Of a stretch of 36,678 nt of DNA, positions 7,939-17,342 are shown in pieces. The DNA is from Bacteroidetes bacterium UBA2664. GTDB lineage: Bacteria; Bacteroidota; Rhodothermia; Balneolales; Balneolaceae. The stretch is taken from NCBI GenBank assembly GCA_002359315.1, contig DEMS01000016.1:1-36678 (forward strand), read 5' to 3'. The notes under the pieces are model-generated. The model saw nothing but the letters and a program-made list of their open reading frames with translations. It searched no databases and had not been told where the DNA came from. The position numbers were made by a program, and so were the translations under genes. Position 1 is the first letter of the stretch. Every line of letters starts with the position of its first letter.

Positions 7939-9305
7939 CCTGGTTGCTCGCCGGTATTTTTTTCTATGTGTTGATTCAAATTGGAATCGGCTGGTGGGTT
8001 TCTCGGCGAATTGAAACAGAATCGGACTACCTTTTAGCCGGACGAAAACTTGGATACGCACTCGGTACTTTTACTATTTTTGCGACCTGGTTTGGAGCGG
8101 AAAGTGTAATTGGTTCATCAGGTGCAATTTATGGCGGCGGACTTGCCGGAGGTTCTGCCGATCCCTTCGGATTCGGTCTCACACTCGTATTAATGGGTTT
8201 GCTGTTTGCTGCGCCATTATGGAAAAAAAAACTTACAACACTTGCTGATCTGTTTCGTCAGCGCTACTCCGCAGGAGTAGAACAGATTGCCGTTTTTATG
8301 ATGATTCCATCCACGGTACTTTGGGCTGCAGCTCAAATCCGGGCTTTTGGGCAAATCTTAACAGCATCTTCCTCAATTGAAATAGAGATCGCGATTGCCA
8401 TTGCGGCAACGATCGTAATTTTATACACCATTATGGGAGGGCTCCTTGCCGTAGCTTACACGGATATCATACAAGGTCTCGTTCTTATCTTTGGTTTGGT
8501 TTCACTCTTGATACTAGTCCTATTTAATACTCCTGATTTGGCTGCTGTTTGGAACTCCATTGATCCCGGCAGGCTTACTCTAAAACAACCTCCAGGCACT
8601 TCTCTACTGGAACAAATTGATATTTGGGCGATTCCCCTTTGTGGATCTGTGGTAGCTCATGAACTCGTTGCCCGAGTCATTGCCACCCGATCTCCCAAGG
8701 TAGCAAGACGCTCATCCATCGCTGCCGGTTCAATGTATTTAGGTTTTGGATTAATACCGGCTTTTATTGGCCTTATCGGACTTCAATTGGTACCGGGCTT
8801 GGAAGATGGTGAGCAGATCGTCCCAATCGTGGCACAAACTTACATGCCTACCGTACTCTATGTGATTTTTACAGGAGCGCTGGTATCTGCCATTCTTTCT
8901 ACTGTTGATTCAGCCTTACTTGTAGCATCTTCACTCATTTCTCACAATATCATCGTTAAAAATAGTACGAATATGCCTGAATTTAAGAAAATCAGGTGGG
9001 CAAGAATTTTTGTTGCTGTTTTTGGCATTCTGGCATGGTGGATAGCCACTCATGCCGAGGGGGTTTACAACTTGGTTGTTGATGCGGCTGCTTTTGGAAC
9101 TGCCGGTATTTTCACTATTGTTGTATTTGGTCTTTTTAGTAAAATAGGCGATAAAATTGCCGCCGCATCTACTCTTTTCGTTTCGATGACAGTCTGGCTC
9201 ACCGCCACTTTTGTTTTTGAACTGCCATGGGCCTTTCTGCTCTCCTTGATATGTGCTATATCAACATTCCTCATCGTATCAACTGTCGAAAAACTTCAAT
9301 CCTGA
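7935..9305 (+). CDS. sodium:solute symporter (SSS family)
   Basis: 456 residues, almost entirely transmembrane helices (about 12-13). The N-terminal pattern SRRIETESDYLLAGRKLGYALG followed by TIFATWFGAESVIGSSGAIY is characteristic of the sodium:solute symporter family (TC 2.A.21), in which TM2 binds sodium and substrate. The start is a TTG overlapping the preceding stop in the sequence TTGA (7935-7938), which keeps the first helix (WLLAGIFFYVLIQIGIGWWV) complete. The next downstream ATG would remove it. The gene is therefore likely translated by coupling to the thioredoxin-fold gene. Substrate could be a sugar, amino acid, carboxylate or other solute; sequence does not say. Confidence 0.92.
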   Translation: MTWLLAGIFFYVLIQIGIGWWVSRRIETESDYLLAGRKLGYALGTFTIFATWFGAESVIGSSGAIYGGGLAGGSADPFGFGLTLVLMGLLFAAPLWKKKLTTLADLFRQRYSAGVEQIAVFMMIPSTVLWAAAQIRAFGQILTASSSIEIEIAIAIAATIVILYTIMGGLLAVAYTDIIQGLVLIFGLVSLLILVLFNTPDLAAVWNSIDPGRLTLKQPPGTSLLEQIDIWAIPLCGSVVAHELVARVIATRSPKVARRSSIAAGSMYLGFGLIPAFIGLIGLQLVPGLEDGEQIVPIVAQTYMPTVLYVIFTGALVSAILSTVDSALLVASSLISHNIIVKNSTNMPEFKKIRWARIFVAVFGILAWWIATHAEGVYNLVVDAAAFGTAGIFTIVVFGLFSKIGDKIAAASTLFVSMTVWLTATFVFELPWAFLLSLICAISTFLIVSTVEKLQS

Positions 9306-9323
9306 CTAGATTTGCACTACAAA

Positions 9324-9393
9324 ACTCATCACTCATCACTCATCACTCAAAACTAAACACTCAAAACTCAAAACTCAAAACTAAACACTCCCC
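9324..9393. repeat. 7-bp tandem repeat, ten units
   Basis: Ten consecutive 7-mers starting with act fill this stretch without a slip: actcatc three times, actcaaa, actaaac, actcaaa three times, actaaac, actcccc. Variant units alternate, but the period is exact. It lies in the short gap between the convergent symporter and alkaline phosphatase genes and ends 4 bp before the phosphatase stop. No terminator hairpin is visible in the gap. Confidence 0.92.
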
Positions 9394-9397
9394 GTCC

Positions 9398-10855
9398 TTA
9401 AGCATATTCCCGAACGTCCGCCATATCCACCATTAAATCAAACAGGTCTGTATTTCGTACAAATGCCGGGATCCGATCACTTCCGGGACCCCATGCCGCG
9501 AGTTCCACATAATCAGAAGTATGAGTGGTAGATATGAAGTAGATTCCGTTATAATTTGCCAGAATTCCCGAGAACACTCCTTCTTTGCCGGATCGGTTTC
9601 GAAAGGGAGCCCTAAACTCTCCGGTCAATGATTTATATGCCATAATCGCCTCTTCTTCAGTTATTCGCGTGCTGGAAGCATACTCTATCAATTCCCGAAC
9701 GCGATTGACTGTAACGTGAGCCGGCACTCCGGTATCATCCCATGAGATCCCGAGCTGATCATGAATCCATTCAAAGCTGTGTTTATACTCTTTAATAGTA
9801 TCCAGCATGCGTGGTGAGTTTGAATACCCCGAACCATATGCGCCCAAACCCGGATTTGCATTTCCATGATCTGTCGTAAGGATGACCAGCGTATCTTCTC
9901 TGCCCTCGGTAAAATCCATTACCGTTTTAACCGCATCATCAAATGCAATCTGGTCATATATCAGTCCGGACGGACAGTTTCCATGAGCGGCGTGATCTAC
10001 TCGCCCTCCTTCGATCTGTAGTATAAACCCATTTTGATGCTGATCAAGCCTTTGTAAGGCAGCGTCGGTTAACTCCGCCAGGGTTGGGACTCTCTCTTGA
10101 AGTTCAGGGAGTGATCTTTGATCCACGCTATAAGGCAGATGCGAATTATAAAATGTACCTAATATTTTCCCTTCCAGTGATGCCTGCAAGAGCTCCGTTT
10201 TATTCTTTACAACGGTATACCCTTTTTGCTCAAAATCACTAAACAGATCCCTTCCATCACTGCGGCTATCCGGTGAAAATTGACTTTCGCCGCCACCCAG
10301 CAATAGATCATATTCTCTGTCATAATATTGTACGGCGATCTCCTCCTCCATCCCCCTTTGCGGGACATTTGCAGAAAATCCGGCCGGTGTCGCGTGAGTT
10401 ATGCGCGCGGTAGACACAAGGCCGGTTGCTTTTCCGGCGTCTTTAAATATTTTATGGATAGGCTTATACGGCTCATCATTCGGGCCCCAATTTATTCCGC
10501 CGTTATTAATTCTCTTACCACATCCCCAGGAGGAAGCCGCTGCGGCAGAATCGGTGACGATTGAATTGAGGGCCGCCATATCCATCAACCCTCTGTGATA
10601 ATCCTTATCAGATTCATAGAGCTGTATCCAGTGAGTTTTTTCACCCATTTCAGACTGCTTAACCAGATCTGCAAGTGCCAAAGTCCCGGAACTCATACCA
10701 TCGCTCACCAGAAAAATGACATTTTTGGCATCCCCAATGTCTGATTTTTTTTGAGCTTTTTTCATCGCACCGCCTAAAATACCGCTGCCAATTGCTGCCG
10801 TTGAAAGAGCGCCCGTTTTTAGAAAATCACGTCTGCTGAAGTTTTTTGAACTCAT
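9398..10855 (-). CDS. Tat-exported alkaline phosphatase (PhoA superfamily)
   Basis: 485 residues. The leader carries a twin-arginine motif (SRRDFLK, residues 7-13) and an Ala/Gly-rich hydrophobic region, so it is exported folded, with its metals, to the periplasm. Active-site elements are all visible: the metal-binding Asp52 in FLVSDGMS, the nucleophile S103 in VTDSAAAAS, the metal loop EGGRVDHAAHGN, TTDHGN, and a C-terminal His loop (STTHTSDYVELAAWGPGSD). The enzyme hydrolyses phosphomonoesters, probably for phosphate scavenging. Length matches bacterial PhoA-type enzymes (about 450-500). It is divergent from the S9 peptidase gene. I see no Pho box that I could name with confidence. Confidence 0.93.
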   Translation of the reverse strand: MSSKNFSRRDFLKTGALSTAAIGSGILGGAMKKAQKKSDIGDAKNVIFLVSDGMSSGTLALADLVKQSEMGEKTHWIQLYESDKDYHRGLMDMAALNSIVTDSAAAASSWGCGKRINNGGINWGPNDEPYKPIHKIFKDAGKATGLVSTARITHATPAGFSANVPQRGMEEEIAVQYYDREYDLLLGGGESQFSPDSRSDGRDLFSDFEQKGYTVVKNKTELLQASLEGKILGTFYNSHLPYSVDQRSLPELQERVPTLAELTDAALQRLDQHQNGFILQIEGGRVDHAAHGNCPSGLIYDQIAFDDAVKTVMDFTEGREDTLVILTTDHGNANPGLGAYGSGYSNSPRMLDTIKEYKHSFEWIHDQLGISWDDTGVPAHVTVNRVRELIEYASSTRITEEEAIMAYKSLTGEFRAPFRNRSGKEGVFSGILANYNGIYFISTTHTSDYVELAAWGPGSDRIPAFVRNTDLFDLMVDMADVREYA

Positions 10856-11148
10856 AAAATCTTTGATTTGGGTTTTAATATGAATAGATCAAAAATCATA
10901 TCCACAGAATAGTGAAAAGATATTAAGGAATCATTAATTGAAAGGTAAAAGAATTCGATATTAGCCGGTATCAATGATCTAATTAAGATAGATCCAAAGA
11001 TTAAACTGTTTTCAATTCGCTTTCTTATATTATACTTAATTAAAAACATTATGACTGTTCAGAAATCATAAATTTATTTCCTACCGATAATCCGTTTATG
11101 GGTCATTCTTGCGGGAATGATTCAAAAACCTAAAATTGAAATTCTATC
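10856..11148. other. divergent intergenic region, nothing assignable
   Basis: 293 bp of AT-rich DNA between the phosphatase and S9 peptidase genes, which point away from each other. It must contain both promoters. The only structure I see is a short hairpin tcattc (11103-11108) / gaatga (11115-11120) about 30 bp before the S9 start. No RNA gene or credible ORF. Confidence 0.5.
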
Positions 11149-13224
11149 ATGAATATATCACATTTTCTTTTTTACCCTTTACAGAAAAAGGTTCTGCTCC
11201 CTATTTCTGTACTGCTTTTTATTTCGATATTAATTCTGCCGAATCAGCTAATCGCTCAGAGTGGTGTAACACCGGAGCAGATTGCAGAGATGACTTCTGT
11301 AACAAGTTCAGTTATTTCTGAAGATGGTAATTACATTGCCTATACAGTAAGTGTACCGGCTGATCCGTATGAAGCAAATACTTCTAACCGTACTGAACTC
11401 TATTTACTGGATGTGGCAGAAGGAACTACCCGCCCTTATTACACCTCAAGCTCGGTTGGGTCGCTGGATTTTCGGCCCGGAACCCATACGATTTCATTTT
11501 TAACACAGAGAGCCGGCGACTCCGCAAGATCTCTATATGAATTACCGGTCGATGGTGGTGAAGCTGTAAAGCTATTTAGTTTTGAACGTAATATTATTTC
11601 CTATACCTGGCATAATGATGGAAATCATATTGCTTTCATGGCCACAGATGCGCCGGAGACTTCTGATTCTTCACTTCCATATCAGGCAGACGTTTATGAA
11701 GAAAATCAAACTTATAGACGGGGTTTTATAACAAATGTAGCCCGGGCCGGACACACCCCGCATCGCTTACCTGTGGAGGGTTCAGTATATATGATTGAAT
11801 GGAGCCCGGATGGCAGTCAACTCGCAATCTCAGCCGCCCCGACACCGACTGTGGATGATTCTTATATGGCCCAGCAAGTATTTGTGCTTGACTATAGTAC
11901 CCGGGAAATTGTTGCAGAGGTTAATAACCGAGGTAAAATAGGTCAGATTGTATGGAGCCCCGACGGCCAGCGATTGGCTTTGCGTGCCGGGGCAAATATT
12001 AATGATCCCATCGATGGCCGAATCCTGATTGTTTCGGCACGTGGCGGAGTTCCGCAGATCATCGATGAAAATTTTGAAGGTAAATATGAGCAGATCGTTT
12101 GGGAAGAAGAGAATAGAATTCACTTTTTAGCCAGCGAAAGCACTTCATCCCTATTTGGTTCTATTAACATCAATGGCGGTGACAAACAGACACTTTTTTA
12201 TGGTGATGAACATGCCATCAGTTCTTTCTCCAGAGACTCAACCGGAGCCCTCGCATTTGTTGCCAGTACACCCTCTCATCCAAATGAAGTCTATTATCTG
12301 TCGCCCGGATCCGCCCCGGAGAGATTAACTTATAATAACTCCTGGATCAACGGCGTCGAATTGGGCCGGCAGGAAGTCATAACCTATCAAACCAGGGATG
12401 GTCAATATTCCATTGACGGGGTACTCATTTACCCGGTCGGTTATGATGGCGCAACTCCCGTTCCGATGATTACAGTGGTTCATGGCGGGCCTGAGGCGCA
12501 TTACAGTAATGGATGGCTGACCTCCTATTCAACACCCGGCCAAATGGCCGCATCGAAAGGATATGCCGTATTCTATCCAAATTATCGTGGAAGTACCGGC
12601 CGTGGAATCGATTTTGTATTTAGCAGTCAGGCCGACCTCGCCGGTAAAGAGTATGATGATATCGTTGATGGTATCGACTACCTGATTGACCGGGGCATTG
12701 CTGACACAGACCGAATAGGTGTTACGGGAGGATCTTATGGAGGATATGCATCGGCCTGGATGAGCACTTACTATTCAGATCGTTTTGCAGCGGCTGTAAT
12801 GTTTGTCGGCATCAGTAATAATCTTTCATTTTGGGGAACCAGCGACATTCCGAATGAACTCTATCTGGTTCACTCTCGCGAGAGAATGTGGCAATCAGAT
12901 GAAATGTGGATGAATTATTTAAAAAGAAGTCCCGTGTATTGGATCAGCAGAGCCCAAACTCCCATTTTGATCATGCACGGTGCCGCGGATACAAGAGTGC
13001 ATCCGGCTCAATCATTGGAGCTCTACAGGCACTTAAAAGTACGTAAACCGGAGGTTCCTGCCCGTTTAGTCTGGTATCCGGGCGAAGGACATGGCAATAG
13101 CCGAGCCTCTGCCAAATATGATTATAACCTTAGAATGCTGGAGTGGTTTGACACTTATCTGATGACCGGCGACTCCTCTGCTGAAATGCCGCATTGGGAT
13201 GCCCCGATTCCGGATAGGAATTAA
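11149..13224 (+). CDS. secreted S9 family prolyl oligopeptidase/acylaminoacyl-peptidase
   Basis: 691 residues with a signal peptide (hydrophobic core about 15-31, ending LIAQ). Residues about 40-430 form a TolB/WD-like beta-propeller with repeated W-SPDG motifs (EWSPDGSQLAI, VWSPDGQRLAL). The C-terminal alpha/beta hydrolase domain has the catalytic triad S529 (GGSYGG), D614 (GAADTRVHP) and H648 (GEGHGN). Such enzymes cleave short peptides, often after Pro or N-acylated residues, in the periplasm. It is a monocistronic gene with a strong terminator after it. A distant paralogue with the same architecture is encoded at 22860-24950; both begin with a similar G-x-TPE...S-x-S-x-x-G-NY-A-T pattern. 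Confidence 0.95.
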   Translation: MNISHFLFYPLQKKVLLPISVLLFISILILPNQLIAQSGVTPEQIAEMTSVTSSVISEDGNYIAYTVSVPADPYEANTSNRTELYLLDVAEGTTRPYYTSSSVGSLDFRPGTHTISFLTQRAGDSARSLYELPVDGGEAVKLFSFERNIISYTWHNDGNHIAFMATDAPETSDSSLPYQADVYEENQTYRRGFITNVARAGHTPHRLPVEGSVYMIEWSPDGSQLAISAAPTPTVDDSYMAQQVFVLDYSTREIVAEVNNRGKIGQIVWSPDGQRLALRAGANINDPIDGRILIVSARGGVPQIIDENFEGKYEQIVWEEENRIHFLASESTSSLFGSININGGDKQTLFYGDEHAISSFSRDSTGALAFVASTPSHPNEVYYLSPGSAPERLTYNNSWINGVELGRQEVITYQTRDGQYSIDGVLIYPVGYDGATPVPMITVVHGGPEAHYSNGWLTSYSTPGQMAASKGYAVFYPNYRGSTGRGIDFVFSSQADLAGKEYDDIVDGIDYLIDRGIADTDRIGVTGGSYGGYASAWMSTYYSDRFAAAVMFVGISNNLSFWGTSDIPNELYLVHSRERMWQSDEMWMNYLKRSPVYWISRAQTPILIMHGAADTRVHPAQSLELYRHLKVRKPEVPARLVWYPGEGHGNSRASAKYDYNLRMLEWFDTYLMTGDSSAEMPHWDAPIPDRN

Positions 13225-13245
13225 CTAATTATTCGATTATCAACG

Positions 13246-13274
13246 AAAAGGCCGATCCTGAATCGGCCTTTTTT
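13246..13274 (+). terminator. rho-independent terminator after the S9 peptidase
   Basis: A perfect 11-bp stem, aaaaggccgat (13246-13256) and atcggcctttt (13262-13272), with a 5-nt loop and a T run. It starts 22 bp past the stop. The symmetrical A and T tails make it potentially bidirectional, but no gene approaches from the right. The rest of 13275-13494 shows no feature. Confidence 0.93.
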
Positions 13275-13494
13275 ATTAGTGTAAGTTCAGTATTCAATTT
13301 TTCTACAGCAAACTGCCGGGCTAAATCCCCTCTTTTGAAGTCATTTGATATCATTACACCTGCTTAAGGAGTGATAATGGATCTTAATCAGGATATTCAG
13401 GTGTATCATTGAAATTATTGACACAAACTCTCCTGGGCGTCAAATGTTTAAGTCACATTCTGTACATTTCAGTGACTAATCACTCTTATTTATT

Positions 13495-15114
13495 ATGAAA
13501 CGAAACAAACCTATTTCAGCTCACGGTAAACCCGTTGGCCAACCGAAAAAAAGATGGCTCTTCGCGGGCATAACCCTTGTACTTTTCATTATTTCGCTGA
13601 TTGCCCTCTTTTATATTGCTGAAAATAGTGCTGAAAATAAGCTGCTGGAATTGGTAAACCGTGAGCTCTCTCCAAATTCTGAAATGGTGATTGACGATTT
13701 TTCAATTTCACTTCTGCCTTTAGGGCTCACCATTAAAAATATTACTCTGTTAAATCATTCCACTGCCGATCCGCTCTCCCGGGTAAAACCGACCGATGCC
13801 ATTCGTAGCTTATCCATTGAAGAGGTCTCGGTATCCGGAATTAACATCCTCTCATTGCTCCGCAGAGAACATATAAAATTGAAGAGATTTAATCTTCATG
13901 GTGTGCATTTAGAAGCTTTTCAACCGGACTCGATCTTCATTTCTGACTCTGCAATGATGAGAGACCCCTTGCCAATAACCATATCAGATATTCAATTTTC
14001 TGAACTGAATCTGAAGCTTTTCGAATCTCCGCTATCAGATTCAACCACTACAGAGGTCCAAAATTTAAACGGTACTATCATGAGTTTAAATCTCTCTGAT
14101 ATTACTAAGTTTAACGACTCTACATTTGAGGTAATTGATATTTCAGCGGATCATTTTAATCACTTCACAGAGAATGGGTACTATGAAGCATCCCTTGATT
14201 CCTTCAGGCTAAATACGATAACTGATCAAGTTTCATTTAGCCAATTCCATCTGAGGCCTCTATTGAATGCATATGAGATGGCATTAGACCTTGGGTATCC
14301 GATCGATAACTATGATTTTAAAATACCAACCTTTAAAATTGATCAGATGGATTTAAATAGCTGGATTGAAGATGGTGAATTAACTGCCGGTAAGATTACC
14401 CTCAGCGAACCTGATATTTTAATAAGCAGGGATAAATCGCTGCCCAGAAGAGAACGGGAAGACCGGGATCTCCCCCATCTACTGTTCAAAAATTTGCCTT
14501 ATTCTGTAAATATTGACACTATTTTGACTGAAAATGGCATTCTACGATATCAAGAGGAGTTTGCTGTTGAAAACAGGGCCGGGGGTATAACGTTCACCGA
14601 GATTGATATATCCCTCTATTCATTGGAAAACCGTTCATCAGAACCGATTTATGGAGAAGCAACCGCACTATTTATGAATCAATCTGATTTTGACCTGAAC
14701 GTTATGTTCTCATTAGATGATAATGGCAGTCACACCGTGTCCGGCAACCTTTATCAACTCGATTTAACAACAATGAATACGACCTTTGAAAATCTGGTCC
14801 TGATCCATTTAGATTCCGGAGTGATACAGCAACTCAATTTTCGATTTGATGCAAATGATGACCGGGCATTTGGAGAGCTGCTGTTTATATACAGTGATTT
14901 GAATTTACGATTTATAGATGCTGAGCAAAAAACTGAGCGAGGATGGAATCGTGTTCGATCATTTATTGCGAATACATTCGTTATCCGGTCCGACAATTCA
15001 GCCGATGATCCTCGATCCGGTGAAATAGAGTTTGATCGCGACAAAGAACGATCTATTTTTAATTTCTGGGTCAGTTCATTATCAACGGGTTTGGTTGACA
15101 CAATTAAAAGGTAA
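13495..15114 (+). CDS. single-pass membrane protein, AsmA/DUF748-like
   Basis: 539 residues. A basic, Pro-rich cytoplasmic N-terminus (about 1-22) precedes one transmembrane helix (about 23-46). The rest is a periplasmic beta-rich domain. The pattern after the helix (VIDDFSISLLPLGLTIKNIT, then SIEEVSVSGINILSLL and KRFNLHGVHLEAF) resembles AsmA-like proteins, in which an anchored elongated beta structure carries lipids between membranes. The match is by general style, not a diagnostic motif, so the family call is tentative. It lies 95 bp upstream of the histidine kinase gene, which could be co-transcribed. No catalytic residues are recognisable. Confidence 0.6.
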   Translation: MKRNKPISAHGKPVGQPKKRWLFAGITLVLFIISLIALFYIAENSAENKLLELVNRELSPNSEMVIDDFSISLLPLGLTIKNITLLNHSTADPLSRVKPTDAIRSLSIEEVSVSGINILSLLRREHIKLKRFNLHGVHLEAFQPDSIFISDSAMMRDPLPITISDIQFSELNLKLFESPLSDSTTTEVQNLNGTIMSLNLSDITKFNDSTFEVIDISADHFNHFTENGYYEASLDSFRLNTITDQVSFSQFHLRPLLNAYEMALDLGYPIDNYDFKIPTFKIDQMDLNSWIEDGELTAGKITLSEPDILISRDKSLPRREREDRDLPHLLFKNLPYSVNIDTILTENGILRYQEEFAVENRAGGITFTEIDISLYSLENRSSEPIYGEATALFMNQSDFDLNVMFSLDDNGSHTVSGNLYQLDLTTMNTTFENLVLIHLDSGVIQQLNFRFDANDDRAFGELLFIYSDLNLRFIDAEQKTERGWNRVRSFIANTFVIRSDNSADDPRSGEIEFDRDKERSIFNFWVSSLSTGLVDTIKR

Positions 15115-15209
15115 TAAGTTGTATTTAAACATGAATCTATCCATATTCATCCTGCAATTGGATCAAATCCTTTATTTATAATAAATATTTACTGATTTTC
15201 ATTTCTAGC

Positions 15210-17342
15210 ATGAAAATTTTTCTAAAATTAATTATCTCGGCGGCCGGATTTATTCTTTTGTTTACACCGGTATTTCAAAGCTCTCAATTATTTGGTTTTA
15301 AGCAAGTTGACAATTCCGGTCAGGAGGTTCTCGAAAAAGATCTGGAATATCTGCAAAACTTAAACGAAAGAGCGGATGAACAAATCATATCGGGGGAAAT
15401 GGATTCCATTCGATATATGGTTGATGAAGCACTAACACTTGCTGAGATATTCAATGATAGAGAAGAGGAAACCCAGGCGTACATAAACCTTGGTTCATAT
15501 TTTTTGAATCGAAATCTGCCCGATTCTGTATTCCATTATCTGACAGATCCTTATGAGCGATTAAAAGATACATCAAACGGGCTCCGATTGGGTAATATTA
15601 TTGCAAATGCATATGCCAGATCCAATAATCCAACTGCTTCATTGATTCTTCAGGAAGAACTCTTACAGAGGGCCAGAGAAGAGGAAAACACCTATTTCTC
15701 TGCCGGACTTACTCAAAATATGGGTAATAACTATCGAACTCTTGGGGACCTCAACACGGCCATTGAACACTATCTGATAAGTTTGGAAATGGCAGAGGAA
15801 TTGGAGGATAGTACTCTTCTTGCTGTTATTCTTGATAATCTGGGTAGAATGAATACCGATTTGGAAAATCTTGAAATTGCTGAAACTTATATCAGTCAGG
15901 CATTGGAGATCGCTAAATCCATTGGTAATCTTCGAAATCAGCTTACAAGTCATTTGAACCTGGGAATTGTTCAAAATATGCTTGAAAAATATGAGGCTTC
16001 GGAAAACAATTTTAATCGGGTCATTGAAATCAGTGAACAATTAGGCAATATACAAGGACAGGTTCAGGGCTTGTATAATTTAGGGGATCTCTACAAAAAT
16101 ATGGGTAACTATGAGTTGGCACTTCGTAAGTTCGAGGAGTCATTGCTCTTAGGAGATGAGTATAATATTGCCATTGCCCGCTATTATAATCAGCGTGGTA
16201 AAGCAAATGTTTATTTTGAACAAGATGATTATACAAGAGCTATATCTCTCTATACGGAAGCTCTGCAAATTGCTGAAGAACTTGCCTCAGATAACTTAAT
16301 TGTAAGTTCTAACAGAGATCTATTTGAATCATATGAGCGGAGCGGTGATACACTAAATGCATATCCATTCCTGAAAAGATATAGTGTTATGCAAGATTCA
16401 CTAAAAGCACTGGAACAAGAACAGGCTGTGGCTCGTCAGGAAGTATTACTGGGTCTTAGGACCGAGCGCGAAACCAGGGAACTTACGGAACAAGCCCTTG
16501 AACAGGAGCAACAAGGAAGAATGATTATCACATTTTTGTTGGTCCTGTTGCTCTTTATTCTTGCAGGCTTACTGCTTTTAATTTTTACAAAAATCAAAGA
16601 CAACAAACAGCTTGAGGCACAAAAAAAGGAACTCATTGAAGCAAATGAAGTCAAGGATCAATTGTTATCGGTTTTATCTCACGATTTAAGAACACCGATA
16701 ACCAGTATTCAAGGAGTTATTCAATTGATTCGGTCAAACCTAATTGGGGAGGCCGAATTAAATTCAGCTCTTAATCAGATCGAAGTGAAACTTCAAAAAG
16801 AGATGAATACCCTTACAAATTATTTGCAATGGGCTAAAAATCAGAAAGATGGCTTCAAACCATCGCTGTCTGTAGTCAATCTTTCAAAGGTTATAGTTGA
16901 TGTAATAAGTGATTTTGAAAAAGTCGCAATTAACAAAAATATCTCGATTGAGAATCATTTACCCGATAAAGCTCTGATTTATGCTGACAAACATATGGTC
17001 TATGTGATCTTAAGAAATCTTCTCTCTAATGCTTTAAAATACACTCCAAAATCGGGGAAGGTTTTATTGGGTTTCACCTACAGCAGTGATCGTGCCGTTT
17101 TTTCAATTGAGGATAATGGAGAGGGGGTTCCGCCGGAGAATTATGAGCGGATATTTGATCCGTTTCATACATCAAATGAAGGTACAGATGGGGAAATTGG
17201 TACGGGGTTGGGTTTATCTATCTGTAAAGATTTTGCACAAATTCAGGGGGCATCTATCTATTTTGAAAGTGAAATAGGAAAGGGAACTACTTTCTTTATT
17301 GATTTTAAAGTGCCTCCAACTCAAAACGACGTCAACTCATAG
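15210..17342 (+). CDS. TPR-containing sensor histidine kinase
   Basis: 710 residues. A signal-like N-terminal helix (about 6-25) is followed by tandem TPR repeats at about 40-400 (for example NLGDLYKNMGNYELALRKFE), a coiled coil, a transmembrane helix at 438-462, then the HisKA dimerisation domain with phospho-acceptor H491 (LSHDLRTP). The HATPase_c domain has its N box (NLLSNALKYTP), G1 (DNGEGVP), F (IFDPFHTS) and G2 (GTGLGLSI). The sensor TPRs are therefore periplasmic, a layout frequent in Bacteroidota. No response regulator is adjacent, so it is an orphan kinase here. Its stop overlaps the 3' end of the convergent HD gene by 11 bp. Confidence 0.93.
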   Translation: MKIFLKLIISAAGFILLFTPVFQSSQLFGFKQVDNSGQEVLEKDLEYLQNLNERADEQIISGEMDSIRYMVDEALTLAEIFNDREEETQAYINLGSYFLNRNLPDSVFHYLTDPYERLKDTSNGLRLGNIIANAYARSNNPTASLILQEELLQRAREEENTYFSAGLTQNMGNNYRTLGDLNTAIEHYLISLEMAEELEDSTLLAVILDNLGRMNTDLENLEIAETYISQALEIAKSIGNLRNQLTSHLNLGIVQNMLEKYEASENNFNRVIEISEQLGNIQGQVQGLYNLGDLYKNMGNYELALRKFEESLLLGDEYNIAIARYYNQRGKANVYFEQDDYTRAISLYTEALQIAEELASDNLIVSSNRDLFESYERSGDTLNAYPFLKRYSVMQDSLKALEQEQAVARQEVLLGLRTERETRELTEQALEQEQQGRMIITFLLVLLLFILAGLLLLIFTKIKDNKQLEAQKKELIEANEVKDQLLSVLSHDLRTPITSIQGVIQLIRSNLIGEAELNSALNQIEVKLQKEMNTLTNYLQWAKNQKDGFKPSLSVVNLSKVIVDVISDFEKVAINKNISIENHLPDKALIYADKHMVYVILRNLLSNALKYTPKSGKVLLGFTYSSDRAVFSIEDNGEGVPPENYERIFDPFHTSNEGTDGEIGTGLGLSICKDFAQIQGASIYFESEIGKGTTFFIDFKVPPTQNDVNS

